From Palaemon carinicauda (taxonomy: Eukaryota > Arthropoda > Malacostraca > Decapoda > Palaemonidae), in NCBI RefSeq assembly GCF_036898095.1, contig NC_090766.1, positions 32,088,972-32,152,971 on the forward strand: a stretch of DNA of 64,000 nt, in the 5' to 3' direction. The notes under the pieces are model-generated. The model was not told the DNA's origin. It saw nothing but the letters and a program-made list of their open reading frames with translations, and ran no database searches. Positions within the stretch are counted from its first letter, which is position 1. Each line of letters starts with the position of its first letter. The translations under genes were made by a program, and so were the position numbers. Positions 23,399 through 35,986 of the stretch are shown piece after piece.

Positions 23399-25235
23399 AT
23401 GCTTCCGGTGGGAGGAAGACTCAGACTCTTCCAGGATCGTTGGACCTTCGATCCCTGGGCTCAAAGCATCCTCAAGAACGTACTAGGCTGGAGCTGGGAA
23501 ACACCACCACCAGTTTTCTACCGATTCTTCCAACACTCCACCCCCGTTCTGGAAGAATATGTCCAAGAACTCTAGAACAAAAAGGTGATCAAGAGGGTAA
23601 AGTCTATCAGGTTCCAAGGAAGACTATTCTGTGTTCCCAAGAAGGACTCTGACAAACTCAGAGTCATTCTCGACTTGTCCCCGCTCAACAAGTTCATCGT
23701 GAACGACAAGTTCAAAATGCTGACTCTTCAGCATATAAGAGCTCTACTGCCTCAAAAGGCATATACAGTCTCGATAGACATGGCGGACGCCTACTGGAAC
23801 ATTCCAATGAATCGCCAGACCTCCTCCTACCTAGGATTCAGGCTTCAAAGAAGACAGTACGCCTTCAGAGCCATGCCCTTTGGGCTAAACATAGCCCCAA
23901 GGATCTTCATGAAGCTCGCAGAGACAATCGTTCCACAACTACGCCTACAAGGCGTCCAGGTGATGGCTTACCTGGATGATTGGCTGGTGTGGGCAGCATC
24001 AGAAGAAGAATGCCTGCAAGCTTCCACAAAGGTGATCCAATTCTTGGAACATTTGGGCTTCATGATAAACACCAAAGGGTCTCGACTTTCTCCAGCTCAG
24101 AAGTTTCAATGCCTAGGTATCCATTGGGACCTCCAGTCACAGCGTCTTTCCATTCCACTGAAGAAGAGAAAGGAAATAGCAAGATCTGTCAAGAGACCTC
24201 TCAAATCCAAACGGATTTAAAGACGACAACAGGAATGGGTGCTCGGCTCCCTCCAGTTCGCTTCAGTGACAGACCCAGTGCTAAGAGCACAGTTAAAAGA
24301 TGCATCGGGAGTCTGGAGAAGATACGCATCAAACTCTCGACGATCTCAAGAGACCTCTGCCGACTCGGCTACGATCACTCCTCAAGCCATGGTCGAAGGC
24401 CAAGAATCTGAAAAGGTCAGTACCTCTTCAACTACCTCCACCCTCGGTCGTCATCCATACGGATGCATCGCTAGAAGGAGGGGGGGGGGTCATTCCCATC
24501 AACGTAAAGTTCAAGGAACATGGTCTACCGTATTCAAGACGTTTCACATCAACTTCTTGGAGGCCATGGAAGTCCTTCTCACCCTAAAGAGGCTGTCCCC
24601 ACGTCTCTCAGTCCACATCCAACTGACCCTGGACAGCGCCGTAGTGGTCAGATGTCTCAATCGTCAGGGCTCAAGATTGCCCCACCTCAACCAAGTGTTG
24701 TTGCCCATCTTCCGCCTGGCGGAGAAGAAAAGATGGCACCTATCAGCAGTTCACCTACAAGGATTCCGCAACGTGACGGTGGATGCTCTATCTAGGACAG
24801 CCCCGATAGAGTAAGAATGGTCCCTAGACGCAGACTCATTCTCCTTCATCTCCCAAAAAGTCCCGGAACTGCAGATCGACCTCTTCGCAACGAGCGACAG
24901 CAAGAAACTTCCTCTACGTGGCCCCATACGAGGACCCCCGAACGGAAGCGGTGGACGCCATGTCCCTGGATTGGAACTGATGGATCAAGATTTACCTGTT
25001 CCCTCCACCCAACCTTCTGCTAAAAGTCCTCACCAAGCTGAGATCCTTCCAAGGAATAGTGGCCCTAGTGGCTCCCAAGTGGCCCCGGAGCAACTGGTTC
25101 CCATTGATCCTGGAGTTACAACCCAAGCTAATTCCCCTGACAGACCCAGTTCTATCCCAACAAGTTCAAAAGTCAACTGTCTTTGCTTCATCACAGAAAA
25201 CCCGAGACCTTCATCTCATGATTTTCTATCCCTAG
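23399..25235 (+). pseudogene. RT-RH: DIRS RT/RNase H (copy C), multiple stops
   Basis: Contains SIDMADAYWN, MPFGLNIAPRIF and YLDDWLVWA (RT), then HTDAS, NFLEAMEV and VDALSR (RNase H) and the DLFAT region. Lesions seen are TAG at 23573-23575, TAA at 24218-24220, a frameshift in a run of about ten G near 24480, TAA near 24812 after the RNase H domain, and a further frameshift near 24905. It starts with ATG directly after the gag TGA. Confidence 0.82.
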
Positions 25236-26214
25236 CCGTCAAGAGGAGATTTGGGATCTCGAAGGAAAGCTTAGACTTCTTAGAGGAATATAAAACAAAA
25301 TCTACCAGAAGGCAATATGAGTCATCTTGGAAGAAATGGGTGGCCTTTGTCAAGGAAAGAAATCCTAATGAAATATCAATGGATTTTTGTTTGTCCTCCT
25401 TCACTCACCTTCATGGACAAGGTTTGGCAGCCAACACGATTTCCACTTGCAAATCGGCCCTGACAAGACCCTTACTATACGCCTTCCAAACAGATTTGTC
25501 TAGCAAAATTTTCAACATGTTGCCGAAGGCATGCACTAGACACAGAGCTGCAGCCCGTCTAAGACCTATCTCCTGGTCTCTTGACAAGGTGCTACATTTT
25601 GCCTCAGGTTTGGACGACGAAACTTGCACTCTGAAAGATTTAACTCAGAAAGTTATTTTCTTGTTTGCTCTAGCCTTGGGGGCTAAAGTTAGTGAAATTG
25701 TGGCATTATCAAGGGAAACAGGCCAGATAAAGTTCGCAAAACAGGCGAACTCACCCTCTTTCCTGACCCAACGTTTCTCGCCAAGAACGAGCTATCCACC
25801 AAGAGGTGGGGTCCCTGGAGAATCTGCCCTCTGAAGGAAGATGTCTCCCTGTGTCCAGTGGGGAGTCTAAAAGTCTATCTTTGAAAAACTTCGGACTTTG
25901 GTGGAGGACAGCTCTTTAAATGGGAAACATCGGGTTCTGACTTGTCACTTAAACAACTAAGGGCGAAGATCACCTACTTCATTCACAGAGTGGATCCTGA
26001 CAGTACACCCGCAGGTCACGATCCCAGGAAAGTCGCCTCTTCCCTGAATTTCTTCTAGTCGATGGACTTCAAGAGTCTCCGCTCATTCACGGGATGGAAG
26101 TCATTAAGAGTGTTCTATAAACACTACGCAAAGCAGGTGCAAGAAATTAAACACTTCGTGGTAGCTGCAGGTAGTGTGTTAAAACCTGCTGCTAAGTGCT
26201 GCAATGAACAGTGA
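25160..26214 (+). pseudogene. YR: DIRS tyrosine recombinase (copy C), broken
   Basis: The N-terminal DNA-binding half is continuous (RRQYESSWKKWVAF, LAANTISTCKSALTRPLLYAF). The first catalytic position is changed: GAKVSEI in place of GARVSEI, so the catalytic Arg is Lys. A frameshift follows near 25738, and TGA (about 25882) and TAG (about 26056) interrupt the C-terminal half, which still shows HDPRKVA, TGWKS and KHYAKQ. It is clearly dead. Confidence 0.82.
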
Positions 26215-26996
26215 GTTATATGGGACTCTCACTCTAAGGGTGTCTGTGTTGACCCTAATGCGCAACATAGTGAAAATAGTGTCACCGAGTGACACTACGG
26301 ACTGTTCTAAATATACTAAGGTGAAGTCACATAGACTAAACACTTGTGCCACGTGTTTCAAACATGAAGTGTATCTAAGATATTTTAGAAAGACATCATA
26401 ATTCCTACAGAATTAACATATGTGATGGCAAGTTTTCCATTTCAGATACCACAACTATTTCTACTAATACCCGAAGTCTTTGTTACTAATTTACATTCTA
26501 TTACAATTTACATTTATTACTTTATGTATGCTAATTCTTATTTATTGCAATAAATGAATTTGCTGTCTTCGTGCGTCTTATTTCGCCCTAACATTGTAAT
26601 AAAATACTGTTGAGAGTTTTACTATCCCTCTATTCTGTATAAAATGATTGAACAATAAAATTCTATTGTTCTTCCGCTTAAACAAACTCATCTAGACCGA
26701 GGTAATTTGTTCCAACACGTTAAACTTACATTACCTATTACCTTGCTCTGGGACCGGCAGGTACTTCTTGATGCTGGGTGAGTTTCATTTATCATGCAAC
26801 TTCGAGACTTTCTATAAGTCCAATAGGACTCATCCCTGCTGGGGGGCAGGAAGCAGTAACATAGTACATGCTTAACTTAAGTGACATATACCGGTAATGT
26901 CACAGGTCTCTTGGGTCATTAGACCAAAGGAATATTGTCTAGATGTCGAAGGTACTACTGAAGGGAAAAATCCACTATACATTAATTCTCTGATAC

Positions 26997-27092
26997 ACTT
27001 CCATCAGGACGACATGGCCTGAGCCCAAAAAACGGATTTTGAGAGAAGCGAAAAATCTATTTTTGGGTGAAATAGCCATGTCGTCCTGATGG
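26997..27092. repeat. Internal complementary region (ICR) of copy C
   Basis: Joins the complement of the copy's left end (ccatcaggacgacatggc to gagcccaaaa) to a terminal-type segment (cggattttgagagaagcg to gtcgtcctgatgg). The latter's partner at the right end has been lost. Confidence 0.75.
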
Positions 27093-27179
27093 ACCCGCCC
27101 TTATTCTCTATTAAGCCTTTGCAGGCTCCCTCCCGATCTTACATGGGGACTGGCCTTGACGGCAAAAGGAAAGGAGTTC

Positions 27180-27495
27180 GTGAGCGGTGATGACGTCAGA
27201 CAAGATGGCGTCGCTTATGACGTCATCCGAGTACAAATAACAGTACCAGAGGAGGAGAACTTTGTAACGACTACTCCCATATCTTGCCATCAACTTCTCT
27301 TTCGAAGTGTAAACGCTATGTGGGATGCAGATAGCTATGTGGCGTGTCAAGAATACGTCCCATGTTATTATACGATATCCTAAAGTGAAACCTTAACGGT
27401 ACTCGTGCCAGAAGTTAGAATTCTGGAAACCTTTACTTTAATTCTCTGGGAATATTCGCTGTAGTCATATATGCCCTAAGTTAGCTACTAAATAT
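27180..27495. repeat. Right terminal repeat of copy C, outer end missing
   Basis: The outer part (about 27385-27480) is the reverse complement of the copy's left repeat (21100-21220): agaattctgg, ctctgggaatat and gtagtcatatat blocks. It stops before the final ccatcaggacgacatgg block expected at a complete end. Confidence 0.65.
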
Positions 27496-27497
27496 AA

Positions 27498-27581
<84 letters not shown>
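27496..27581. repeat. (TA)n microsatellite between copies C and D
   Basis: A (TAAATA)n-like start grading into pure TA. It separates two DIRS copies lying tail to tail. Confidence 0.92.
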
Positions 27582-27583
<2 letters not shown>

Positions 27584-27965
27584 ATTTTGAGCGAAACGGA
27601 AAATCTATTTTTTTGGGTGAGATAGCCATGACGTCCTGATGGAAGGTTCCTTCAGTAGCTTCCTATGGTATATTTGACTACAGTAGATATTCCCAGAGAA
27701 TTAAACTAAAGGTTTCACAGAATTCTAACTTCTGGCGCGAGTACCCATAAGATTTCCCTTTAGGATATCGTATACTAACAGGGGACGTATGCTTGACACG
27801 CCACATAGCTATCTGCACCCTACATAGCGTTTACGCTTCGAGGGGGTATAGTGGCAATTATGGGAGGAGCCGTTCCAAAACTTCTCCTCCTAGCGATGTA
27901 AACAAACAGCCGCCATATTGGCCGACATCACATCCGTCCACGCCAAATCCATTCCACCCAGCGTA
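27582..27965 (+). repeat. Left terminal repeat of copy D
   Basis: Begins ggattttgagcgaaac, then gtcctgatggaagg. Its inner part (27765-27960) is the reverse complement of 51780-51988, which proves that the two D segments belong together. Confidence 0.82.
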
Positions 27966-28033
27966 TCAGCTAGCCTCCAAGATACAATAAGAAAGGGAGG
28001 GGCTTAACAGGTCAGAATAGAGAGTTTCGGGCG

Positions 28034-28133
28034 GGTCCATCAGGACGTCATGGCTATCTCACCCAAAAATAGATTTTTCGCTTCGCTCAAAATCCATTTT
28101 TTGGGGTCAAGCCATGACGTGCTGATGGAAGTG
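28034..28133. repeat. Internal complementary region (ICR) of copy D
   Basis: The complement of the left end (ccatcaggacgtcatggc to gctcaaaatcc), followed by the opposite-end-type segment ggggtcaagccatgacgtg. The left terminal repeat and the ICR share the variant 'catgacgtc' where other copies have 'catgtcgtc', so the two stayed matched. Confidence 0.75.
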
Positions 28134-28596
28134 TACCAGAGAATTAGTGTATCGTGGCCTTTTTCCCAAATTCAATAGTGCCTTTGATTTCCAAACAATA
28201 TTCCTTTAGTCTAATGACCATAGAGACCGTGACATCTCCGTTACATGTCACTCCCAATGACATAAGCTATGACACGGCTTCCTGCCCCCCTGGCAGGGAA
28301 GTCCTAATTGGACGTAGGAAGACTTTGAAGTCACCTGGGGAAGAAGACTCAGCCTTGGACGAGGGACTTGTCGGTTTCATAGACATGTCCTGAGAGATAA
28401 GTACTTTTTGTAGGAACAAAAATATCACATTTCTTAGGCGAGTATCTCCACCAGGAGCAGTATAATAAGATGAATTATAATGCTGATAAAATTAGGATAA
28501 TTAAAACACTAAAACAGTAGTATATTTGGTTATAGTAGGGCAAAATAAGACGCATTTGATAGCGAATTTTCAATTTATTTGAAAGAATTTCGCACG

Positions 28597-28785
28597 CACA
28601 CACATACCAAAGGCACTTCCCCCAATTTTGGGGGGTAGCCGACATCAACAAAGAAACAAAACAAAAAGGGGACCTCTACTCTCTACGTTCCTTCAGCCTA
28701 ACCAGGGACTCAACCGAGTTCAACTGATACTGCTAGGGTGCCACAGCCCAACCTCCCACATTATCCACCACAGATGAAGCTTCAT
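28597..28785. repeat. Dispersed repeat inserted in 3' UTR of copy D
   Basis: About 190 bp (ccaaaggcacttcccccaat to cagatgaagcttcataatgc) is absent from the same place in copy B, so it is an insertion. From memory it resembles a repeat common in penaeid shrimp genomes. No coding capacity and no clear target duplication. Confidence 0.5.
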
Positions 28786-29122
28786 AATGCAATAAAATGA
28801 AATAAGATAACAACTTATTTAACATAAAAATATTTAGACACAGACATAGGCTGGAGATTGTCGAAGACGAAGGTGTGAAATCTGAAAAGAAGATCTTGCC
28901 ACAACACACGTAAGTTCCGGTGGAACTGGATAGTCTTTGAAATCTGAAATACACTTCACGTCCAATGAACATGTGGCACATGTGTACGAGTCTATGTCAT
29001 TTCACCTTAAGGAGGAACAGTCTAAAGTGACACCGAGTGGCACTTAAAATCACTGTATCGCACAAGGGTCAACACAGGCACCCGATGACAGTGTCCTGAA
29101 TAACTCACTGTCCTTCGCAGTG

Positions 29123-30145
29123 TTAAGCACCAGGTTTTAGTACACTACCTGCAGCTACCACAAAACGCTTGAGTTCTTGCACCTGCTTCGCATAGTGTTT
29201 GGAGAACACTTTCGAGGATTTACAGCCTATGAAGGATCGGAGGCTCTCGAAATCCATACTTTGGAAAAAGTTAAGGGATGAGGCGACTTTCCTAGGATCA
29301 TGACCAGTGGGTGTACTGTCAGGATCCGCTCTGCGAATAAAATAGGTGATCTTTGCCCGTAATTGTTTGAGTGACAAATCACCTCCCGACATTTCGCCTT
29401 TAAAGAGTTGTCCTCCACCAAAGTCTGAAGTTCTACGAAGATAGACCATAAGACTCTCTACTGGGCATAGAGAGACATCTTCCTTCAGAGGGCAGATTCT
29501 CCAAGGGCCCCACCTCTTGGTTGGGAGCTCATTCTTTGCCAGAAACGTTGGGTTAGGGAAGAGGGTAAGTTCCCCTGTCTCGGCGAACTGTATCTGGCCC
29601 TCTTCTCTAGATAAGGCCACTATTTCACTGACCCGCACTCCCGAAGCGAGAGCAAAAAGGAAAATCACTTTTTGGGTCAGGTCCTTCAGAGGGCAAGAGT
29701 CATTGTCCAGGCTAGAGGCAAAATGAAGCACCTTCTCGAGAGACCAGGAAGTGGAGGTGCAGGACGGAGTCTAGCACATGCTTTTGGAATTTTGTTAAAT
29801 ATCTCATTGGACAGATCAACCTGGAAGGCATAGAGTAATGGTCTTACAAAGGCCGATTTACAAGTGGAAATCGTGTTGGCTACAAGGCCTTATCCATGAA
29901 GGTGAATGAAGAAGGATATACAAAAATCCATAGAGATTTCCGAAGGATACTTTTCCTTGACAGAGGACACCCACTTCTTCCAGGAAGACTCGTATTGCCT
30001 TCTGATAGACTTTGTTTTGTATTCCTCTAGGAAGTCTAAGCACTTCTTCGATATTCCAAATCTTTTCTTCACAGCTAGTGAGAGAAAATCATGAGATGAA
30101 GGTCTCGGGTTTTCCTTAATGCAGCGAAGACAGTCGACTTCTGGA
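29123..30145 (-). pseudogene. YR: DIRS tyrosine recombinase (copy D), broken
   Basis: The N-terminal half has a nonsense TAA in the HLHGQG motif (about 29890). A deletion/frameshift near 29745 removes the segment before MLHFASSLDN. The C-terminal half (29123-29731) is open and keeps GVRVSEI, HDPRKVA and KHYAKQ, but the TGW motif is IGC, so the conserved Trp is replaced. Confidence 0.8.
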
Positions 30146-31919
30146 CCTGCTGGGAGAGAACTGGGTCTGGCAGGGTGATTAGCTTGGGCTTCAGTTCCAG
30201 GATGAGAGGGAACCAATTGCTCCTCGGCCATTTGGGAGCCACTAGGGCTGCTGTTCCCTTGAAGGTTCTCAGCTTGGTGAGGACTTTTAGCAGAAGGTTG
30301 GTTGGAGGGAACAGGTAAATCTTGGTCCATCTCTTCCAGTCCAGGGACATGGCATTCACCGCTTCCGCCTTGGGGTCCTCGTATGGGGCCACATAAAGAG
30401 GAAGTTGGTTGTTGTCGCTCGTCGCGAAGAGGTCGATTTCCAGTTCCGGGATCTGATGGGAGATGAAGGAGAATGATCTTGCGTCTAGGGACCATTCCGA
30501 CTCTATCGGGCATGTCCGTGATAGAGCGTCCACCGTCACGTTGCGTAATCCTTGTAAGTGAACTGTCGAGAGGTGCCATCTTTTCCTGTCCGCGAGGCGG
30601 AAGATGGGTAATAGCACCCGGTTGAGATGGAGCGATCGTGAGCCCTGACGGTTGAGACATCTGACCACCACAGCGCTGTCCAGGGTGAGGCGGATGTGGA
30701 TCGAGGGACGAGGGGACAGTTTCTTCAAGGTGAGAAGAACCACCATGGCCTCCAAGATGTTGATGTGAAATGTCTTGAATAGGGGAGACCATGTTCCTTG
30801 AACCTGTCGTTGGTGGGAGTGACCTCCCCACCCTTCCAGTGAGGCATCCGTGTGGATGGTGATCGACAGGGGTGGTGATTGGAGAGGAACGGATCTTCTG
30901 AGGTTCTTTGTCTCCAACCAGGGTTTTAAGAGTGAACGAAGCCTGGTTGGTAGGGGTCTCTTGAGATCTCTTCGAGCGATGGATGCGTTTCGTCTCCAGA
31001 CTCCCGATGCATCTTTTAGCTGTGTCTTTAGCACTGGGTCTGTCACTGAGGCGAACTGCAGGGAGCCGAGTACTCGTTCTTGTTGTCATCTTGAGATCCA
31101 TTTGGATTTTAGAAGTCTCTTGACAGATCCGGCAATTTCCTTCCTTTTCTTCGGAGGGAGGGAAAGACGGGGTGACTGAAGATCCCAGTGGATTCCCGAC
31201 CACTGAAACTTCTGAGCTGGAGACAGTCGAGACTTTTTGGTGTTGATTTTGAAACCTAGATGTTCCAGGAACTGGGTCACCTTTTTGCAGGCACCCAAGC
31301 ATTCTTCTAAAGATGTCGCCCAGATCAGCCAATCGTCCAGGTAGGCCATCACCTGGACGTCTTGAAGACGTATCTGTTGGACGATCGTGTCTGCGAGCTT
31401 CGTGAAGATTCTTGGGGCCACGTTGAGGCCAAAGGCCGAAGGGCATGGCCCTGGAGGCGTATTGTCTTCTTTGAAGCCTGAATCCTAGGTAGGAGGAAGC
31501 TTGATGTTTCATTGGAATGTGCCAGTAGGCATCCGCCAGGTCTATGAAGACCGTGTAAGCCTTGTGAGGCAGTAGGGCCCTTATATGTTGAAGGGTCAGC
31601 ATCTTGAACTTGTTGTTCACAATAAACTTGTTGAGAGGGGATAAGTCCAGAATGACTCTGAGTTTGTCTGAGTCTTTCTTGAGAACGCAGAATAGCCTTC
31701 CCTGGAACCTGATGGACTTTTCCCTCTTGATTACCTTCTTGTTCAAGAGTTCCAAGACATATTCTTCCAGAATGGGGGTTGATTGTTGGAAGAAATGATG
31801 AGGGACTGGTGGAGGTGATATCCAGCTCCAGCCCAGTCCTTTCTTGACGACGCTGTGGGCCCAAGGATTGAAGGTCCAGCGATCCTGAAAGTTGTGGAGT
31901 CTTCCTCCCACCGGAAGCA
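30075..31919 (-). pseudogene. RT-RH: DIRS RT/RNase H (copy D), frameshifted
   Basis: RT motif A region (FIDLADAYWH), then an imperfect 7-bp tandem duplication in the MPFG block (31427-31440) that shifts frame before YLDDWLIWA. A stop sits near 31086. The RNase H part (30075-31046) is open with HTDAS, NILEAMVV, LDSAV and VDALSR, then the DLFAT...FPP...WFPL tail. The start codon position next to the gag stop is GTG rather than ATG. Confidence 0.82.
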
Positions 31920-31921
31920 CT

Positions 31922-33792
31922 TCATTGCTTCTGGTTTCCCAGGGGCTTCCCACCTCGGCCGCCTGCTCCTCTTCCTCCTCTCCCTCTGGAAGGACGTCGA
32001 GAGGAGTCTCTGCGGAGCCTCTACCCTTGGGGCGAAAGGTAGTGGTCTGCCTTTCGTAGGCTGGGGTGAAAACTGGTGATTGGGACACCACCGGCTGAGG
32101 GACCAATTGAAAGGTCTGTTGTGGCTGAGCCACTAATTGAGGAGTAGCGGGAGCCGGAAACTGGCGTTTAGCCTGACGCTGTTGGGGGCATGACTTGACG
32201 GGTTTCTTCTTAGGCTGGGGGCCCTCATCCTGAGAAGGCTTCCTTTTGCGCGACAAGCCCCACTTATTGAGAAGGTTCCTATTTTAAGTGGAGGCTCTGT
32301 CCAGAATCTCTTTCACCAGATCCACGGGAAAGAGATATTTGCCCCAAATGTTCGAGGAGATCAGTTTCCGGGGTCCGTGTCTAACGGTTGCGTCCGCAAA
32401 CACGAACTCTCTACATGCCCTCCGAGCCTTGATGAAGCTATATAGGTCCTTCAACAAGGTGGTGAGGTGGGTTTTCGCGAGGACCATGTAGACGGTGGGG
32501 ACCCGAGTATCGGAGGACATTGTCTTGAGGACCCCCTTAAGAGACAGAGAGGCAGCCAGCCTCTCTTTGGTGTCCAATTCCCGACAGAGGAGGTAATCCG
32601 TGAGCTTGGGAAGGTCCTTCCAGCTCTTACCGTCCGGGGGTAAGGCGAGAGAGAGAGGCCTACATTCCTCCAATGTAGGGCAGGGTTTGTTCTCCTCCAC
32701 CGCCTTTAACACAGCGGTCAAGGCCTTTTCAGCAAAGGGGACGACCATGGTGGGGGAAGCAAGAAATGACGGGTCTTTCTTCCCTAGGGCTGGCACCTTT
32801 GAAATGGTGTAGCCCCTGCTCTTGAGGCCGTTGGCCAGCAGAGCCTGAGCCTTGGAGTGCTCTACCACGATTACCTCCTTCGGCTCGGTCTCCTCCTTGG
32901 AGGATGGCTCAGACTTCAGACGGACGAAGCATTCCGGATAGGCCTCAAAGCTAGGGAAGAATTCCACCTCTTCAAGGGGAACGGCACCTAGCTTAGCATT
33001 AATCACGATACGTTCAGTGGTGATAGGCATATATTTCGCATGCCACCAGGGGTTCGTCACAGAGCACTCGGGGAGATCTTTGACGGAAATCTCCTTGGGC
33101 GCCTTTTTCAAGCCCAGTATCTCCTTCTTGATGTCCATCTGCCCCTGGCGGAGCTTTTCATCCAGGAATGCCATCAAGACCTGGAGGGTATCCTGGGAAC
33201 TTGCTGGGGCGGGTACTGGGGTGGCCGATGTGGAAGGAATTGGCTCCGAGGTCGCAACGGAAGCCAAAGAGGGTGTACGGGAAATCTCGCCCTCAGAATC
33301 CGGGGACTCCACAAGGTCCTCTTCTTCCTCCTGAGCCCCTCCCATGAGGGTCCTCTTGGTGTCGTCGGAGACCTCCGACATCCTCTCCATTTTGTCGAGG
33401 TGGCACTGACTAAGGGCGGCCGAGACATGCAGCTCGACCGTTAGTTGGACGCACGGGATCTCGTCCTTGGGGATGACGGCATCCGCAGATGCTTTGGGAA
33501 ACAGCATGGCTCTCATCCTCTCGCTTGGGAGATAGGGGCCCGTGGCGTTCTTTTGAAACCCACGCACCCACTTGCGCAAAGTCTCTCGGACATTGTCCCT
33601 AACCTCCGTAGACGGAGGGTTGTCAAACGCCTCATCCAGCAGTTTCTTGCACACAGTGCAGACCTGCAGGTCCCAATAGCGAAGGTCCCCTTTCAAGGTG
33701 GAACAGCCGGCGTGGGATCGGCATGCCTAATGACCATAAAAGTCCGGGCGATGAACGCTGCAGAAGGCGCTCTCACACTTCACATACTCCTC
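31922..33792 (-). pseudogene. gag: DIRS gag (copy D)
   Basis: The exon begins after ttttacag at 33793. The Cys/His module is interrupted by TAG (33727-33729, in GH-x-ACRSH). The body 32284-33696 is open, with GFQKNATGPYLPSE, the acidic segment and KLISSNIWGKYLFP. It then has a stop near 32284. In the Gly/Arg tail a single-base loss places gag in the RT frame, creating a continuous gag-RT frame from 32256. That fusion is a decay product, since other copies keep the frames separate. A deletion near 32620 removes the GKLEADIAGQQF segment. Confidence 0.8.
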
Positions 33793-34690
33793 CTGTAAAA
33801 GAAAGAGGCTATGAGTACTTAGAACTAAGTTTAATTATTTATAATATAAGATTCCATGTATAAGCTTAGGATAGTTAAGCTAGAAAGGAAGGTAGGGAAG
33901 ACACATACTCGTGCATCCCGCCCAGTACATTGCCATGACATCTCAATGTAACCAATTCCAGAGGGCTGAATATGCCCTGGGAGGAAGAGGAACACCCGTT
34001 GGGGATGAGCCAAGCTTAGTCTTCCAACAGAGAATTAGGTATGTGAAACCCTCTTCTATAGGATAGGTCCCGGCAAAAGACTGCACATGGATGCACAGAA
34101 TATGCTGGAAGATTATTTACTGTACAACGATACACAATAGTTTTCAGTTTAGGGTATCACAATACCATAAGAGTACTGGCTATTATCCATAGCTGCACAA
34201 TAATCCCTGCCGGCCTGGTAAAAAGTGACTGTGCACTATAATGTACCTGAGTGTCCCCGGCAGCCCGGCGGCATGCCGGGGACCCGACCGACGCCGGCGG
34301 ATCTCCATCAGGAAGGAACCCTTTTAAGCCAGCAGTCTAAGTGGCAAGGAGAAAGGGTGACACTAAAAGGTGATGGCAGATCGCAGGCGTGCCGGTGATT
34401 CCGACAGCCGGCAGCGGTATACCAACAGGATACTGACATGACAATGGTACTGGTAGTGGATGGGCGCCGGCGAGCTGGCGGCCCTCCCCCCTTCGGGGGC
34501 AAGTAGGCAGTTATATACCGACACTGTCTGCATTCAATGAGACAGGTAGGAAGTCGGAGTTACCGCCGGCAGGCACCGGGAGAGAGGGAGCGGCAGTGGA
34601 TCAGCACTGACAGAGAGAGAGAAAGATTAGGAGGGGAAGGGGGGAAAGGGTAACTCAGTACCCAAACCCATTCACCTCCGGAAGGAGTGT
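33793..34690 (-). other. 5' leader of copy D, gag-proximal part
   Basis: Homologous to the leaders of A and B. Contains the 3' splice acceptor next to gag and CCGGC-rich DNA at 34210-34560. No gene. The last five bases (agtgt, 34686-34690) are the target duplication of the gypsy insert. Confidence 0.65.
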
Positions 34691-35974
34691 TGTTACGAAC
34701 TCCCTCTAGAAGGAAGCCATAATGGGTTCTTTTAACTTATTCACCAATCCAGTGACAAAAACTCAAATCAGTAGGAACGAGGAAAACCAGAAAGACACAA
34801 GGGCAAAAATTTCACAATATTTATTACAACAATAAGGTACTAACACTGATGGCCCACAAAAAGTAATAAATTGATTAAGTACAATATGCCATCGATTAAC
34901 TCAATGAGTCACCTAATGCTAAAACTAAACCCTACTCATAGTGAGGAAATCAAATCTTTAATGTTAAGGTACCCAAAAGCCTTTACCCACCACGCTAACC
35001 TATTACTAAACAGAAAGGAAAGAAGTGGAAGAACATACAAAAAGAAACAATAATCCTACCTATATCACAATCTAAACCTTAATATTAAAGTACATAATCT
35101 TACAACACTCATATTAAACCTTCATCAGCTTTGACAATAGTTAAAGGCACAAATATATTGGTCCTATGACACAGACCGGTACTAATATAGACGAGTCCAT
35201 CTGCTGCTCAAAAATATGGCCACAATTAGTCACTCTCATCAGTAGAACAGCCCTTCACAACCGTTGGTGGATATGCACTTTCAGTCTATGGCTCGACAAA
35301 ATACAGGGGATGTTCCTCTTACCTGAGAGAAGCCTCCCTACTTGCTCCAACAAGACCACTCTGGTGCTGATACAGTAGATATATCCATCAAAGATGAAAA
35401 AGGCTCTCGAGCCCTGCTCTACACAAAACTGCCAATGTCCAGGTTAAGCAGTAGATCACTTGAATCACAGTTGCAAGTCTTGTTCTTGCACGCAGCTTCA
35501 CAGGTAAACTGCCTTCCACATTAAGAAGCAGCTCAATGACAAATTGTATATATCATCCAAGGCAGATCAGCAGCTCCAGAGTCTTCAACGGCCTTGAACT
35601 CGACTCTCGAGAATACTTTAGGAGAGTCACAAGTCACCTCTCCTTACAACACTCCCAGTCACCACAAAGAAAAATAAATGAGTTAAAAATTTGCCAAGGG
35701 AGTAAAAATACTGAGGAAGGCCGCACTTCAAAATGCACTCAATAGATGGCGCCACAAAACTTAAGCTTTTTCAACCAAAGCAAATTAAACATTACATTTA
35801 AACCAAAGTAAATTAAACACTACATTTAACCAAAATCTATGTAATAATGTAAAACCAACAGCAAAATACTTAATTTAGCTTTACAAAATTGTAAACAAAA
35901 TAAAAATGAAAGCCATCAGTGCAAAAAGGCAAAACAACAAAATTTTACTTTAAAATTACGTTACTGCCTGACAC
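34691..35974 (-). repeat. 3' LTR of the Gmr1-type element
   Basis: 1,284 bp, starting tgttacgaactccctc and ending ctgcctgaca on the plus strand. The same sequence occurs at 41184-41706 and 49547-50294. It contains short frames that recur identically in both LTRs and are not genes. Confidence 0.93.
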
Positions 35975-35986
35975 CTTCCTCCTTCA
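35975..35986 (-). other. Polypurine tract
   Basis: GAAGGAGGAAGG on the minus strand immediately inside the 3' LTR, the expected primer for plus-strand DNA synthesis. Confidence 0.75.

Larger units (their letters stand above)
21078..27495 (+). mobile_element. DIRS family-1 copy C
   Basis: Plus-strand copy: left terminal repeat (21078-21260), a short leader of about 230 bp, gag, RT/RNase H, recombinase, ICR (26997-27092) and right terminal repeat (to about 27480). Its left end starts in tttgggctcagg next to a TA tract. Its right end lacks the outermost 70 bp or so and merges into the TA repeat that also bounds copy D. All three genes carry stops or frameshifts. Confidence 0.88.
27582..34690 (-). 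mobile_element. DIRS family-1 copy D, part 1 (split by gypsy element)
   Basis: Minus-strand copy: left terminal repeat (27582-27965), ICR (28034-28133), 3' UTR containing an inserted repeat, recombinase, RT/RNase H, gag and the inner part of the leader. It is interrupted at 34690 by an LTR element and continues at 50295. Continuity is shown by the sequence gaaggagtgt / agtgttcaaatgaaag across the insert, which is uninterrupted in copy B at about 17326-17345. Confidence 0.9.

Noticed and set aside
29890..32256. 788-codon 'gag-RT-recombinase' fusion in copy D
   Set aside because: Produced by a one-base loss in the gag tail and a 7-bp duplication in RT. The middle is the -1 shadow of RT, so it is not a real fusion protein.
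34871..35053. Small frames inside the LTR, repeated identically at 41364-41546, and 35342-35745 repeated at 49663-50066
   Set aside because: They recur only because the two LTRs are near-identical. They have no recognisable domain and lie antisense to the element.
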